DNA from: CAZOVK01 sp964583165
Lineage (GTDB): Bacteria > Bacillota > Clostridia > Lachnospirales > WRAX01
NCBI GenBank assembly: GCA_964583165.1
Contig: CAZOVK010000079.1
Coordinates: forward strand, 1-10,805
DNA: 10,805 nucleotides
Direction: 5' to 3'
Below, in pieces: positions 1 to 6,676 of this stretch. Position 1 is the stretch's first letter. Every line of letters starts with the position of its first letter. The notes below the pieces were generated by a model. It saw only the letters and a program-made list of their open reading frames with translations. It was not told the origin of the DNA and searched no databases. A program made the translations under genes and the position numbers.

Positions 1-1021
1 ACTTTTCGTTGCCGGGTATACTGGACGCGCTGATGATAATCTTGTCGCCGGGCTTGATTTCAACTTGTTTGTGCTCTGACATGCTCATACGGGTGAGCGC
101 TGACATGGTTTCGCCCTGACTACCCGTTGTGATGATGACAATCTCGCCGTCGGTGTATTGGTTGATTTCGTTCAGCTCAATCATCACGCCGGAAGGTACC
201 GTCAGATATCCCAAATCAGAAGCCGTCTTTACAACATTGACCATACTACGCCCGACAACAGCAACTTTGCGGTCATGTGCTACGGCGCAGTTGATAATCT
301 GTTGAATGCGGTGTATGTTGGATGAGAACGTCGCAACCATGATGCGGTGGTCGTAGGTTTCACTGAAAATCTTTTCAAACACCGTGCCCACATGGCGTTC
401 GCTCATGGTATAACCCGGGTTTTCAACATTCGTGCTCTCACAGAGCATGAGTAACACGCCTTCGCGCCCAAGTTCCGCGAAGCGTTGCAAATTTATGGAA
501 TCACCCTGAATCGGGGTATAGTCTACCTTAAAATCGCCGGAATGAATGACCATGCCCACGGGCGTTTTAATCGCCAATGCGCAGGAATCAGCTATCGAGT
601 GGGTCGTGGCTATAAACTCAACGGAGAAACGCCCCGCTTCAACCGTCTGCCCACGGGTTACGCAGACGCGCTCAACGGAATTGAGCATTCCGTGTTCCTT
701 CAATTTAATTTCAACAAGCCCCAACGTGAGCTTCGTGCCATAGAGTGGCACGTCAATATCCCTAAACAGATAAGGTATAGAGCCGATATGGTCTTCGTGA
801 CCGTGTGTCAAGAAAATCCCGCGGATTTTCGATTTATTCTTAACCAAATAGCTGAAATCGGGTATTACGAGGTCAACGCCGAGCTGGTCGTTCTCAGGGA
901 ACGCTACGCCGCAGTCTACAACAATAATTTCGTCGCCATATTCAAAAACAGTCATGTTCTTACCGATTTCATGAAGCCCGCCCAAGGGTATGACCTTGAG
1001 CTTAGATTTTTTTACTGCCAA
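1..1021 (-). CDS. rnj: Ribonuclease J, N-terminal part (runs off left edge)
   Basis: RNase J is a metallo-beta-lactamase/beta-CASP nuclease (5'-3' exonuclease and endonuclease) that matures and degrades RNA in the cytoplasm of Bacillota. About 340 of an expected ~555 residues are visible. In order they show the family opening LKVIPLGGLHEIGKNM (residues 8-23), the zinc-binding motif HGHEDH (73-78, the HxHxDH signature), the HSGDFKVDY motif carrying a further metal-ligand Asp, and ESTNVENPGYTMSE leading into the beta-CASP domain. The beta-CASP C-terminal motifs and C-terminal domain lie outside the window. I chose a TTG start at 1021: an in-frame TAG lies seven codons upstream, the sequence from there matches the family N terminus, and a weak GAGTGG ribosome site precedes it. 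An internal ATG at codon 23 would cut into the conserved core. It is the last visible gene of the ireB operon, 18 nt after the DUF1292 stop. Family identity is very secure; the start is fairly secure. Confidence 0.95.
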   Translation of the reverse strand, partial: MAVKKSKLKVIPLGGLHEIGKNMTVFEYGDEIIVVDCGVAFPENDQLGVDLVIPDFSYLVKNKSKIRGIFLTHGHEDHIGSIPYLFRDIDVPLYGTKLTLGLVEIKLKEHGMLNSVERVCVTRGQTVEAGRFSVEFIATTHSIADSCALAIKTPVGMVIHSGDFKVDYTPIQGDSINLQRFAELGREGVLLMLCESTNVENPGYTMSERHVGTVFEKIFSETYDHRIMVATFSSNIHRIQQIINCAVAHDRKVAVVGRSMVNVVKTASDLGYLTVPSGVMIELNEINQYTDGEIVIITTGSQGETMSALTRMSMSEHKQVEIKPGDKIIISASSIPGNEK

Positions 1022-1039
1022 ATAATAACACCACTCATT

Positions 1040-1372
1040 CTATTCACCGATTTCGTACTCGTCTGACTGTTCTTTCAAGGCTTCGGCGACTTTGAAGAAT
1101 TCTTCTTCGGTTACCTCGTCATAAACCACTTCGTCGCCGTCTTCGCCAACTTGCTTGAAAATGAACGCTTCACACTCGTCAGACTCGTCTTCCATGTCAA
1201 AAACGACAATAAAGCTGTCGCCGTCAACTTCAACATAGTCAGAGATTAAGAATGTTTTGGTTTCGCCTGTGGGCAGTGTCAGTTCGATAGATTCCAACAA
1301 TTCTTCCATGTCGTCGTCAAAATCGTCCATGTCGTCGAATTCTTCGTTAGCTGGGTTATACTGGTCTGTCAT
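1040..1372 (-). CDS. DUF1292 family acidic protein (YrzB-like)
   Basis: A 110-residue, strongly acidic protein. The first 30 residues are rich in Asp/Glu (runs such as DDMDDFDDDMEELLES). A compact beta-rich core follows (IELTLPTGETKTFLISDYVE, then SFIVVFDME), ending in DEVTEEEFFKVAEALKEQ. This matches the DUF1292/YrzB family, whose biochemical role is not established. The family commonly sits beside ireB and ruvX in Bacillota, as here. The start is ATG at 1372 with a good AAGGAG site about ten bases upstream, inside the end of ruvX, so the two genes overlap by 17 nt and are probably translationally coupled. No signal peptide or membrane segment is visible. The family call is confident from the combination of composition, length and position; function is unknown. 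Confidence 0.88.
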   Translation of the reverse strand: MTDQYNPANEEFDDMDDFDDDMEELLESIELTLPTGETKTFLISDYVEVDGDSFIVVFDMEDESDECEAFIFKQVGEDGDEVVYDEVTEEEFFKVAEALKEQSDEYEIGE

Positions 1373-1817
1373 TTTGTTCCATCTCCTTCATATTTTGTAT
1401 ATTTAGATATTCTTGCAGGATAAATACGGCCGCGATTTTATCAATCACAGCATTGCGCTTTTGTCTGTGCGTGTTCGTTTCATCTAACGCGCGCTCTGCC
1501 ATGACAGATGTCAGGCGTTCGTCTTGAAGAATTATCGGTAAACCAAGCGCCTTTTTGAGCTTCTTCGCGAAAACCTCCGTGAGAGCACAACGAGTACCCG
1601 CGTCATTGTTCATGTGTTTAGGATACCCCAAAACAATGGCGCTTATCTCATATTCCGCCACGATACGCACGATTTCTTCAATGCTCTTTTTCAAATCCAC
1701 CGCGTTTTCGCGCCGGATGACGGAATGACCTTGCGCTGTTAGCCCCAAAGGGTCAGACACGGCAACTCCGATTGTCTTATCCCCATAGTCTAAGCCCAGA
1801 ACGCGAGGTTTTAGCAC
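1356..1817 (-). CDS. ruvX: RuvX/YqgF-family putative Holliday junction resolvase / pre-16S rRNA nuclease
   Basis: A 153-residue RNase H-fold nuclease of the YqgF family. The E. coli homologue takes part in 16S rRNA 5' maturation, and a Holliday-junction resolvase role has also been proposed. Visible motifs are GLDYGDKTIGVAVSDP (residues 8-23, first catalytic Asp10), IVLGYPKHMNND (61-72), DERLTS (99-104) and the C-terminal Asp126 in IDKIAAVFILQEYL, so the acidic active-site residues appear intact. The start is GTG at 1817, overlapping the ireB stop by 7 nt. No strong ribosome site is visible, which suggests translation is coupled to ireB. The last ~14 residues (MKEMEQNDRPV) extend past the usual domain and contain the ribosome site of the next gene. 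Family call is secure; the precise physiological role in this organism is not shown by the sequence. Confidence 0.94.
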   Translation of the reverse strand: MLKPRVLGLDYGDKTIGVAVSDPLGLTAQGHSVIRRENAVDLKKSIEEIVRIVAEYEISAIVLGYPKHMNNDAGTRCALTEVFAKKLKKALGLPIILQDERLTSVMAERALDETNTHRQKRNAVIDKIAAVFILQEYLNIQNMKEMEQNDRPV

Positions 1818-2098
1818 TTTTGAGCCGCTTCTAAATAGTAGCGCACAATCTCTTCAAGCAATTCGTCGCGGTCAAGTTTGGCTATAATGTTACGCGCATT
1901 TCGATGCCCCGTAATATACGTAGGGTCACCCGAGAGTATATAGCCCACAATCTGGTTAACGGGGTTATAGCCCTTTTCTAGCAAGGCGTTGTGAACAGTC
2001 ACAATCGCCTCACGCGCTGTCTCGTCCATTTCCACCTGTCGCAACAGCGCCCTGTCTATTTTGAGGGTTTGCTGGTGTGTGCTATGGTTATCGTTCAT
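1811..2098 (-). CDS. ireB: IreB/ReoM (UPF0297) regulator of cell-wall synthesis
   Basis: A 95-residue protein of the UPF0297 family. IreB in Enterococcus and ReoM in Listeria are small substrates of the PASTA-type Ser/Thr kinase; phosphorylation of an N-terminal threonine controls cephalosporin resistance and stability of the peptidoglycan enzyme MurA. The family signature NPVNQIVGYILSGDPTYITG is at residues 45-64, followed by RNARNIIAKLDRDELLEEIVRYYL. Thr11 in QTLKID aligns with the position phosphorylated in ReoM, and Thr7 is a second candidate; this is inferred from alignment by eye. I place the start at ATG 2098 rather than the in-frame GTG at 2107, because that GTG overlaps the GGAG ribosome site, which lies 8 nt before the ATG. 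It is the first gene of its operon, with a promoter about 33-61 bases upstream, and it overlaps ruvX. The kinase gene is not in the window. Confidence 0.93.
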   Translation of the reverse strand: MNDNHSTHQQTLKIDRALLRQVEMDETAREAIVTVHNALLEKGYNPVNQIVGYILSGDPTYITGHRNARNIIAKLDRDELLEEIVRYYLEAAQKC

Positions 2099-2106
2099 CC
2101 AATCCA

Positions 2107-2112
2107 CTCCAA
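2107..2112 (-). promoter_or_regulatory. Ribosome binding site deciding the ireB start
   Basis: The minus strand reads TTGGAG here, with the GGAG core ending 8 nt before ATG 2098. The upstream in-frame GTG (2105-2107) shares its first base with this site and so is unlikely to be a start. Confidence 0.7.
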
Positions 2113-2130
2113 AATGCCCAATTCATAACA

Positions 2131-2159
2131 ATCATAATATATGTCAAGCTGTTTTGCAA
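2131..2159 (-). promoter_or_regulatory. SigmaA-type promoter of the ireB-ruvX-DUF1292-rnj operon
   Basis: On the minus strand a -35 element TTGCAA (2154-2159) and a -10 element TATGAT (2131-2136) are separated by exactly 17 nt. The -10 matches consensus at five of six positions and the -35 at four of six. Transcription would begin near 2124, leaving a leader of about 26 nt before ireB. This lies in the only gap between mtaB and ireB (78 nt) and separates the two operons. A 6-bp inverted repeat (GCAATA/TATTGC, 2156-2161 and 2168-2173) overlaps the -35 and could be an operator or chance. Confidence 0.6.
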
Positions 2160-2176
2160 TACCTATTTATTGCGGA

Positions 2177-3490
2177 CTATTGCGTTAAATCGACAAATAG
2201 GGCGCGTTTGTCTTCGTTGTCTGTTTCTGTAATGCCTTTAGCCTTTACGCGAAGGACTTGACCGCGAATGTCCGTATCAGACAACATCCGAACAGGTATA
2301 TAGTTCTTGCTGTGACCGATATACGCGCCGTCAGAGTCCGTTTGTTCAAACAGCACGTCCAATTTTAACCCTACATAAGAGCGCATAAAGTCTTCGTTCA
2401 TGCGGTTCGATAGCTCAATCAACGCCTTTGTACGCGCAGTCTTCACGTCTGATGGGATTTGGTTCTTCATCACAGCCGCCTTTGTGCCCGTTTTAGCGGA
2501 GTAGGGGAAGACGTGTATATGCAAGAAGCCCATTTCCTCGGCGAATCTTAGACTTTCGGCAAAGTCCGCGTCCGTTTCGTTCGGGAAGCCCACTATCATG
2601 TCTGTTGTCAGCCCCAAATCAGGCATAGACTCACGCAACATGGCGGCGGCTTGGCGATACTGTTCGGGCGTGTAACGGCGATTCATTTCAGCAAGGGTCT
2701 TGGCACAACCGCTTTGTAGGCTCAGATGAAAGTGGCGGCAGAGCTTGGGCAGTTGACCCAGTTTTTCCGCAAATTCTTGTGTCACAATCGCGGGTTCTAT
2801 ACTACTTAATCTTATGCGCTCAACCTTAGTTTCGTGAACGGCTTGTATCAGTTTTAACAGCCCTTTTTCGCGGAAGGCGTGTTCGTCGGCGAAGTCCTTG
2901 CCGTATGATGCGGCGTGAATGCCAATCAGAACGACTTCTTTATAACCCTGTTCGGATAACCGGGTGACCTCTGCGATTACGTCCTCGGGTTTCTCACTTC
3001 TCACGCGCCCACGCGCATAAGGTATGATACAATACGAACAGAACCTGTCGCAACCGTCTTCAATCTTGACATAGGCGCGGCAACGGCTCTCGGGCGGTGT
3101 TGTCGCCGGCTCGTCCGTGTTCGACCTGTCAAAGCTTGCCATATAATCTTCTACATATTCCAGAATTTTATACCTGTCGCGCGTGCCGAAAACCGCAGTA
3201 ACGCCCGCGATTTTCGCGATTTCTTCACCGTTTACTTCAGCGTAACAGCCCGTGACAATCACAAGCGCTTCTGGGTTCTTCTGTTTGGCACGGCGAATGA
3301 GTTGGCGCGATTTCTTATCGCCCGTGTTCGTGACCGTGCAGGTGTTGATGATATATACATCGGCGCGATTGTCGAAATCCACAATAGAAAATCCGTGTGA
3401 TGAAAACGCCGAAAGAAGTTGCTCCGTGTCGTAGACGTTGACCTTACAGCCCAAAGTGGCCGCGGCGACGGTTATATTTATTTTATTCAA
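2177..3490 (-). CDS. mtaB: tRNA (N6-threonylcarbamoyladenosine(37)-C2)-methylthiotransferase MtaB
   Basis: A radical-SAM methylthiotransferase that converts t6A to ms2t6A at position 37 of ANN-decoding tRNAs. It has the three-domain layout of the family: an N-terminal UPF0004 domain with three cluster cysteines (Cys15 in TLGCKVN, Cys51 in INTCTVT, Cys82 in VTGCYAE), the radical-SAM motif CDRFCSYC (Cys147, 151, 154), and a C-terminal TRAM-like region. LGCKVNxYDTE distinguishes MtaB from MiaB (GCQMN) and RimO (GCPKN). I chose TTG 3490 as the start, giving 437 residues. An in-frame GTG at 3499 would add three residues, but it is itself part of a near-perfect ribosome site, AGGCGGTG, 6 nt before the TTG. 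The gene overlaps the end of trmD by 8 nt, so it is probably coupled to it. No obvious terminator follows before the ireB promoter. Confidence 0.94.
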   Translation of the reverse strand: MNKINITVAAATLGCKVNVYDTEQLLSAFSSHGFSIVDFDNRADVYIINTCTVTNTGDKKSRQLIRRAKQKNPEALVIVTGCYAEVNGEEIAKIAGVTAVFGTRDRYKILEYVEDYMASFDRSNTDEPATTPPESRCRAYVKIEDGCDRFCSYCIIPYARGRVRSEKPEDVIAEVTRLSEQGYKEVVLIGIHAASYGKDFADEHAFREKGLLKLIQAVHETKVERIRLSSIEPAIVTQEFAEKLGQLPKLCRHFHLSLQSGCAKTLAEMNRRYTPEQYRQAAAMLRESMPDLGLTTDMIVGFPNETDADFAESLRFAEEMGFLHIHVFPYSAKTGTKAAVMKNQIPSDVKTARTKALIELSNRMNEDFMRSYVGLKLDVLFEQTDSDGAYIGHSKNYIPVRMLSDTDIRGQVLRVKAKGITETDNEDKRALFVDLTQ

Positions 3491-4187
3491 CGTCGGCACC
3501 GCCTTTTTGTTCCAGCAAATCGGGGCGACGTTCGCGCGTAATTGCTATAGCCTGTTCGCGACGCCAATTCTCGATATTTTTGTGATGCCCCGACAATAAA
3601 ACCTCGGGCACGGCACGACCGCGAAAAACAGGCGGGCGCGTGTATTGCGGGTATTCGAGCAAGTTCTCTGAAAAGCTCTCATCCTCATGCGATTCGGGGC
3701 GGTGTAATACCCCCGGGACAAGCCGCGACACAGCGTCAATGACAGCCACTGCCGCAATCTCGCCGCCTGTGAGAACGTAGTCGCCTATAGAAATCTCGTC
3801 AGTCACTATCTCGTCGATTACGCGTTGGTCAACGCCCTCATAATGCCCACAAAGCATAATGATGTCTGAGTGTTCGGAGAGTTCACGCGCGATTTTCTGA
3901 TTGAACGTGCGACCTTTGGGTGACAGGTAGATGAAAGGGGCGGGGGCGTTGAGCTTCGCTGCGACGCTCTCCCATGCCGCATAGACGGGTACGGGGCTCA
4001 TCACAATGCCTGCGCCGCCGCCGTATGGGTAGTCATCAACGGCACGCCGCGCGTTGTCAGAAAAGTCGCGAATGTCTATGCAGTTAAGCCCGATTAAGCC
4101 CGCCGCGAGGGCGCGACCAGTCATGCTAACGTGAAGCCAGTTACTGACCTGTTCGGGGAACAGCGTCATTACGTGGAAGTTAATCAT
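3483..4187 (-). CDS. trmD: tRNA (guanine-N1)-methyltransferase TrmD
   Basis: A 234-residue SPOUT methyltransferase that makes m1G37 in tRNAs reading CNN, UGG and related codons, preventing +1 frameshifting; it acts as a dimer in the cytoplasm. The trefoil-knot motifs are present: YPYGGGAGIVM (53-63), YLSPKGR (87-93), LCGHYEGVDQRV (112-123) and SIGDYVLTGGE (133-143), then PGVL and LLEYPQYTRP. At the place where the characterised enzymes have a catalytic Asp before Ser-Phe (DSF), this protein reads HEDESF, so a Glu (170) or the adjacent Asp (169) would take that role. The start ATG 4187 overlaps the rimM stop by 8 nt; only a weak AGAAG site precedes it, consistent with coupling. Unlike the common Bacillota order, rplS does not follow; mtaB does. 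Length and motifs are typical. Confidence 0.97.
   Translation of the reverse strand: MINFHVMTLFPEQVSNWLHVSMTGRALAAGLIGLNCIDIRDFSDNARRAVDDYPYGGGAGIVMSPVPVYAAWESVAAKLNAPAPFIYLSPKGRTFNQKIARELSEHSDIIMLCGHYEGVDQRVIDEIVTDEISIGDYVLTGGEIAAVAVIDAVSRLVPGVLHRPESHEDESFSENLLEYPQYTRPPVFRGRAVPEVLLSGHHKNIENWRREQAIAITRERRPDLLEQKGGADVE
3497..3504 (-). promoter_or_regulatory. Ribosome binding site of mtaB inside trmD
   Basis: The minus strand reads AGGCGGTG, one mismatch from the ideal AGGAGGTG, ending 6 nt before TTG 3490. It lies within the last codons of trmD, so mtaB translation should follow directly from trmD translation. Its GTG (3497-3499) is in frame with mtaB and could be mistaken for the start. Confidence 0.65.
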
Positions 4188-4722
4188 GTGCTTCTAAGCC
4201 CCGAGTTTCTTGAGACCTAAGCCCGGGCATGATGTGAACAGTCATGCGCTTATCATCAATATTCACGTCAAGAACACATTCTTTAATCGCTGGAAGGAGC
4301 CATTGACCGCCCTTGGCGTTCTCGTCTTCAATCACATAAACGTCATTTGCGCCCGTAAACATGATGTCAACAATGCGCCCGACATTCTCGCCGCTTTCTG
4401 TCACAACCACGCAATCCATCAAGTCGCTTATATAATACTCGTCGTTATCGAGTTCAAGAGCTTGAGATTCGGGAATCTTGACCGCGCTGAATTTTAGCCT
4501 TTCTGCCGCGTTTATGTCTACGCCTTCAAGCTTTAGAATCACAAAATTTTTGTGATACCAGACGCGTTCAATCTTATATTCCGTCAGCTTCCCTTGCGTT
4601 TCAACAAACACGCTCTCCAACAGTTCAAAGCGTGTGATGTCGTCTGTCTGTGGCATTACGCGCATGTCGCCCTTGATACCCTGTGTATTTACTATAGTTC
4701 CTATTGTGAAGTAACTTTCCAA
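4180..4722 (-). CDS. rimM: Ribosome maturation factor RimM
   Basis: RimM binds the 30S subunit near S19 and assists late assembly of the 16S rRNA head. The protein has the usual two parts: an N-terminal RimM barrel beginning YFTIGTIVNTQGIKGDMRV, and a C-terminal PRC-barrel (YYISDLMDCVVV, then GRIVDIMFTGANDVYVI and WLLPAIKECVLDV). With a TTG start at 4722 it has 180 residues, and the family N terminus follows three residues later. An in-frame TTG at 4743 would add seven residues (LDLRGFR) unlike the family, and its nearest GGGAGG lies about 15 nt away. For the 4722 start a GGGGG tract ends 6 nt upstream, the same arrangement as in four other genes here. RimM shares the operon with S16, a typical assembly partner, and overlaps trmD by 8 nt. 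Identity is secure; the start is moderately so. Confidence 0.93.
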   Translation of the reverse strand: MESYFTIGTIVNTQGIKGDMRVMPQTDDITRFELLESVFVETQGKLTEYKIERVWYHKNFVILKLEGVDINAAERLKFSAVKIPESQALELDNDEYYISDLMDCVVVTESGENVGRIVDIMFTGANDVYVIEDENAKGGQWLLPAIKECVLDVNIDDKRMTVHIMPGLRSQETRGLEAHD

Positions 4723-4745
4723 ACGAAACCCCCGTAAATCCAACA

Positions 4746-4767
4746 GCGGAGCGGAAAAGCCTCCCGC
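4746..4767 (-). other. GC-rich imperfect hairpin upstream of rimM
   Basis: The khpA-rimM spacer contains GCGGGAG, a nine-base loop, then CTCCGC on the minus strand, which folds with one bulged base. No T tract follows, so it is not an intrinsic terminator. It holds a GGGAGG too far from any start to serve as a ribosome site. It could be an RNA processing or stability element; no function can be assigned. Confidence 0.3.
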
Positions 4768-4786
4768 CCCACCAGTTTCTTCTTAA

Positions 4787-5017
4787 TTATTGTACAATCT
4801 CGATGACAACGCGCTTGTCGTCGTGAATCGCCGCCGCCTTAACGACCGTGCGGATAGCGCGGGCTATGCGCCCCTGTTTGCCGATGACCTTACCCATGTC
4901 TTCCGAATCGACTTTGAGTTCAAGGACGACTGTGTGACCATCCTTTTTCTGGGTGACGGTTACGGATTCGGGTTTATCGACGAGGTTTCGCGCGATAATC
5001 TCCAATAATTCTACCAC
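4787..5017 (-). CDS. khpA: KH-domain RNA-binding protein KhpA (YlqC family)
   Basis: A 76-residue single KH-domain protein of the YlqC/KhpA family. In streptococci KhpA pairs with KhpB/Jag and affects division and cell size; in Clostridioides difficile and others it binds many RNAs. The GxxG loop of the KH fold is GKQG at residues 46-49 within MGKVIGKQGRIARAIRTVV, and the protein ends in KRVVIEIVQ, both typical. The GTG start at 5017 has an AGGGGGT tract ending about 5 nt upstream. It lies 18 nt after rpsP, its standard neighbour, and before rimM. No membrane segment or extra domain is visible. Family assignment is firm; its RNA targets cannot be read from the sequence. Confidence 0.93.
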   Translation of the reverse strand: MVELLEIIARNLVDKPESVTVTQKKDGHTVVLELKVDSEDMGKVIGKQGRIARAIRTVVKAAAIHDDKRVVIEIVQ

Positions 5018-5035
5018 TTTGACCCCCTATCAGGT

Positions 5036-5281
5036 TTACGACAGGACACCGTTCTTTTTAAGGAGTGCGCGGACTGTATCAGAGGGCTGTGCGCCGTTTT
5101 TAAGCCATTTCTTCGCCTGTTCGCCATCAACTTGAACTGTCGGCGGGTTTGTAAGCGGGTTGTAATAGCCGATATCCGCAAGTGTGATACCGTCACGCGC
5201 TACATGCGAGTCAGCGACGACGATTCTATAAAACGGAGCCTTTTTTGCGCCCATTCTCTTGAGTCTGATTCTTACTGCCAT
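5036..5281 (-). CDS. rpsP: 30S ribosomal protein S16
   Basis: An 81-residue S16, a primary 16S rRNA-binding protein of the 30S body. The family signature MAVRIRLKRMGAKKAPFYRIVVADSH fills the N terminus (residues 1-26), followed by DGITLADIGYYNPLTNPPTV and the C-terminal WLKNGAQPSDTVRALLKKNGV. The length is typical. The ATG at 5281 has the strongest ribosome site in the window, AGGAGG about 8 nt upstream, as expected for an abundant ribosomal protein. It sits between ffh (55 nt upstream, with a small hairpin between) and khpA (18 nt downstream). The identity is unambiguous. Confidence 0.98.
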   Translation of the reverse strand: MAVRIRLKRMGAKKAPFYRIVVADSHVARDGITLADIGYYNPLTNPPTVQVDGEQAKKWLKNGAQPSDTVRALLKKNGVLS

Positions 5282-5313
5282 GTTTCTTTCCTCCTGGTTT
5301 TGGTTGGTTTTAT

Positions 5314-5336
5314 GAAAAAGGGGATACCCTGTTTTC
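5314..5336 (-). terminator. Weak hairpin with A/T tracts between ffh and rpsP (possible attenuator)
   Basis: On the minus strand GAAAA, a bulged C and AGGG, a TATC loop, then CCCT and TTTTC form a 9-bp stem with one bulge. Only three G-C pairs make up its core, so full termination is unlikely. It could reduce or pause transcription, or mark a processing point, between ffh and the ribosomal-protein genes, which need different expression levels. Confidence 0.35.
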
Positions 5337-6674
5337 CTAGTTTAAAAACGGTAGTTTCATCTTGCCTTTTTTACCCGCGCCGCTGAATTGCTTCATCATC
5401 TTCTTCATCTCTTCAAACTGTTTGAGCAAGCGGTTGACTTCGGCGATTTGGCGACCGGAGCCTTTGGCTATGCGACGTTTACGCGAGCCGTTCAGTATGT
5501 CGGGGTTTTGGCGCTCTTTTGGTGTCATTGAGTAGATAATGGCCTCGACATGCGCAAGAGCCTTTTCGTCAATCTCGACATCATCGAGGTTGGCGGCGGG
5601 CATACCGGGGAGCATGGAAAGAATGTCTTTAAGCGGCCCCATTTTCTTCATCTGTTGCATACTTGTTAAGAAGTCGTCGAGGTTAAACTCGTTTTTGCGC
5701 ATTTTGCGCTCTAGCTCGAGGGCTTGTTGTTCGTTGAATGTTTCTTGGGCTTTTTCGATTAGGCTTAATACGTCGCCCATGCCGAGTATGCGGGACGCCA
5801 TTCTGTCGGGGTAGAAGACTTCTAGCGTGTCGGTTGACATCTTTTCGCCTAACCCCGCGAATTTAATGGGCTTGCCCGTGACTTTTCTGACGGATATGGC
5901 CGCGCCGCCGCGGGTGTCGCCGTCAAGCTTCGTTAGAATTATGCCGTCTATCTCTAGGCGTTCGTTAAAGCTTTGCGCTACGTTGACCGCGTCTTGACCT
6001 GTCATCGCGTCAACGACAAGTAGGATTTCTTGGGGTTTGACAATCGCTTTTATATCTTCAAGCTCTGTCATCAAGTCGTCATCAATATGCAAGCGACCTG
6101 CTGTATCGATAATGACGGTATCAAGTTTATTGAGAGCCGCGTGTGCCATTGCGGCTTTGGCTATCTCTGTGGGTTTTGTAGTCGTGCCCATTTCAAAAAC
6201 GGGAATCCCGAATGCGCCACCTACCACTTGCAACTGTTTCACAGCGGCGGGGCGGTAGATGTCACACGCCACCAAAAGCGGCTTCTTGCCCTGCTTTTTG
6301 AGCAGACCCGCAAGTTTGCCGCTGGCTGTCGTTTTGCCCGCGCCTTGCAAACCCGCCATCATGTATACAGTCGGCGGTGAAGGGGAGAACGTGAGGGCGA
6401 CAGGCTCAGTGCCCAAAAGGTTTATCAGTTCTTCGTGAACAATCTTGATTACGCTTTGACCGGGCGTAAGGCTTAAAAACACCTCATCACCAACGGCCTT
6501 TTCTGTGACTTGCGCCACAAATTCTTTGACTATCTTAAAGTTTACGTCTGCTTCAAGTAGCGCCAGACGCACGGCGCGCATGGCTTCCTTTACGTCTTTT
6601 TCGCTGAGCTTGCCCTTGCCGCGCAGGTTCTTGAATACATCTTGTAGTTTGGCTGTAAGTCCTTCAAATGCCAC
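5337..6674 (-). CDS. ffh: Signal recognition particle protein Ffh (SRP54)
   Basis: Ffh is the GTPase of the signal recognition particle; with SRP RNA it binds signal sequences of nascent membrane and secreted proteins and docks on FtsY. The 445 residues follow the NG-M layout: an N-domain helical bundle (about 1-85), then a G domain with G1 GLQGAGKTT (108-116), DTAGR (190-194) and TKLDGDTRGG (248-257), then a Met-rich M domain from about 305 with the RNA-binding GSGR-type segment (RKRRIAKGSGRQIAEVN) and a Lys/Met-rich tail. The GTG start at 6674 has a GGAGG site 7 nt upstream, formed by the last codons of ylxM, whose stop is 2 nt away. ftsY and the SRP RNA gene are not in the window. Length and motifs are normal. 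Confidence 0.98.
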   Translation of the reverse strand: MAFEGLTAKLQDVFKNLRGKGKLSEKDVKEAMRAVRLALLEADVNFKIVKEFVAQVTEKAVGDEVFLSLTPGQSVIKIVHEELINLLGTEPVALTFSPSPPTVYMMAGLQGAGKTTASGKLAGLLKKQGKKPLLVACDIYRPAAVKQLQVVGGAFGIPVFEMGTTTKPTEIAKAAMAHAALNKLDTVIIDTAGRLHIDDDLMTELEDIKAIVKPQEILLVVDAMTGQDAVNVAQSFNERLEIDGIILTKLDGDTRGGAAISVRKVTGKPIKFAGLGEKMSTDTLEVFYPDRMASRILGMGDVLSLIEKAQETFNEQQALELERKMRKNEFNLDDFLTSMQQMKKMGPLKDILSMLPGMPAANLDDVEIDEKALAHVEAIIYSMTPKERQNPDILNGSRKRRIAKGSGRQIAEVNRLLKQFEEMKKMMKQFSGAGKKGKMKLPFLN

Positions 6675-6676
6675 AA

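Noticed and set aside
485..1066. A 193-codon open frame on the plus strand
   Set aside because: It lies entirely opposite the strongly conserved RNase J gene, has no ribosome site or recognisable domain, and is a shadow of it.
2142..2147. TTGACA on the minus strand near ireB as a -35 element
   Set aside because: A perfect hexamer, but no acceptable -10 lies 16-18 nt downstream. It falls inside the spacer of the better TTGCAA-17-TATGAT pair.
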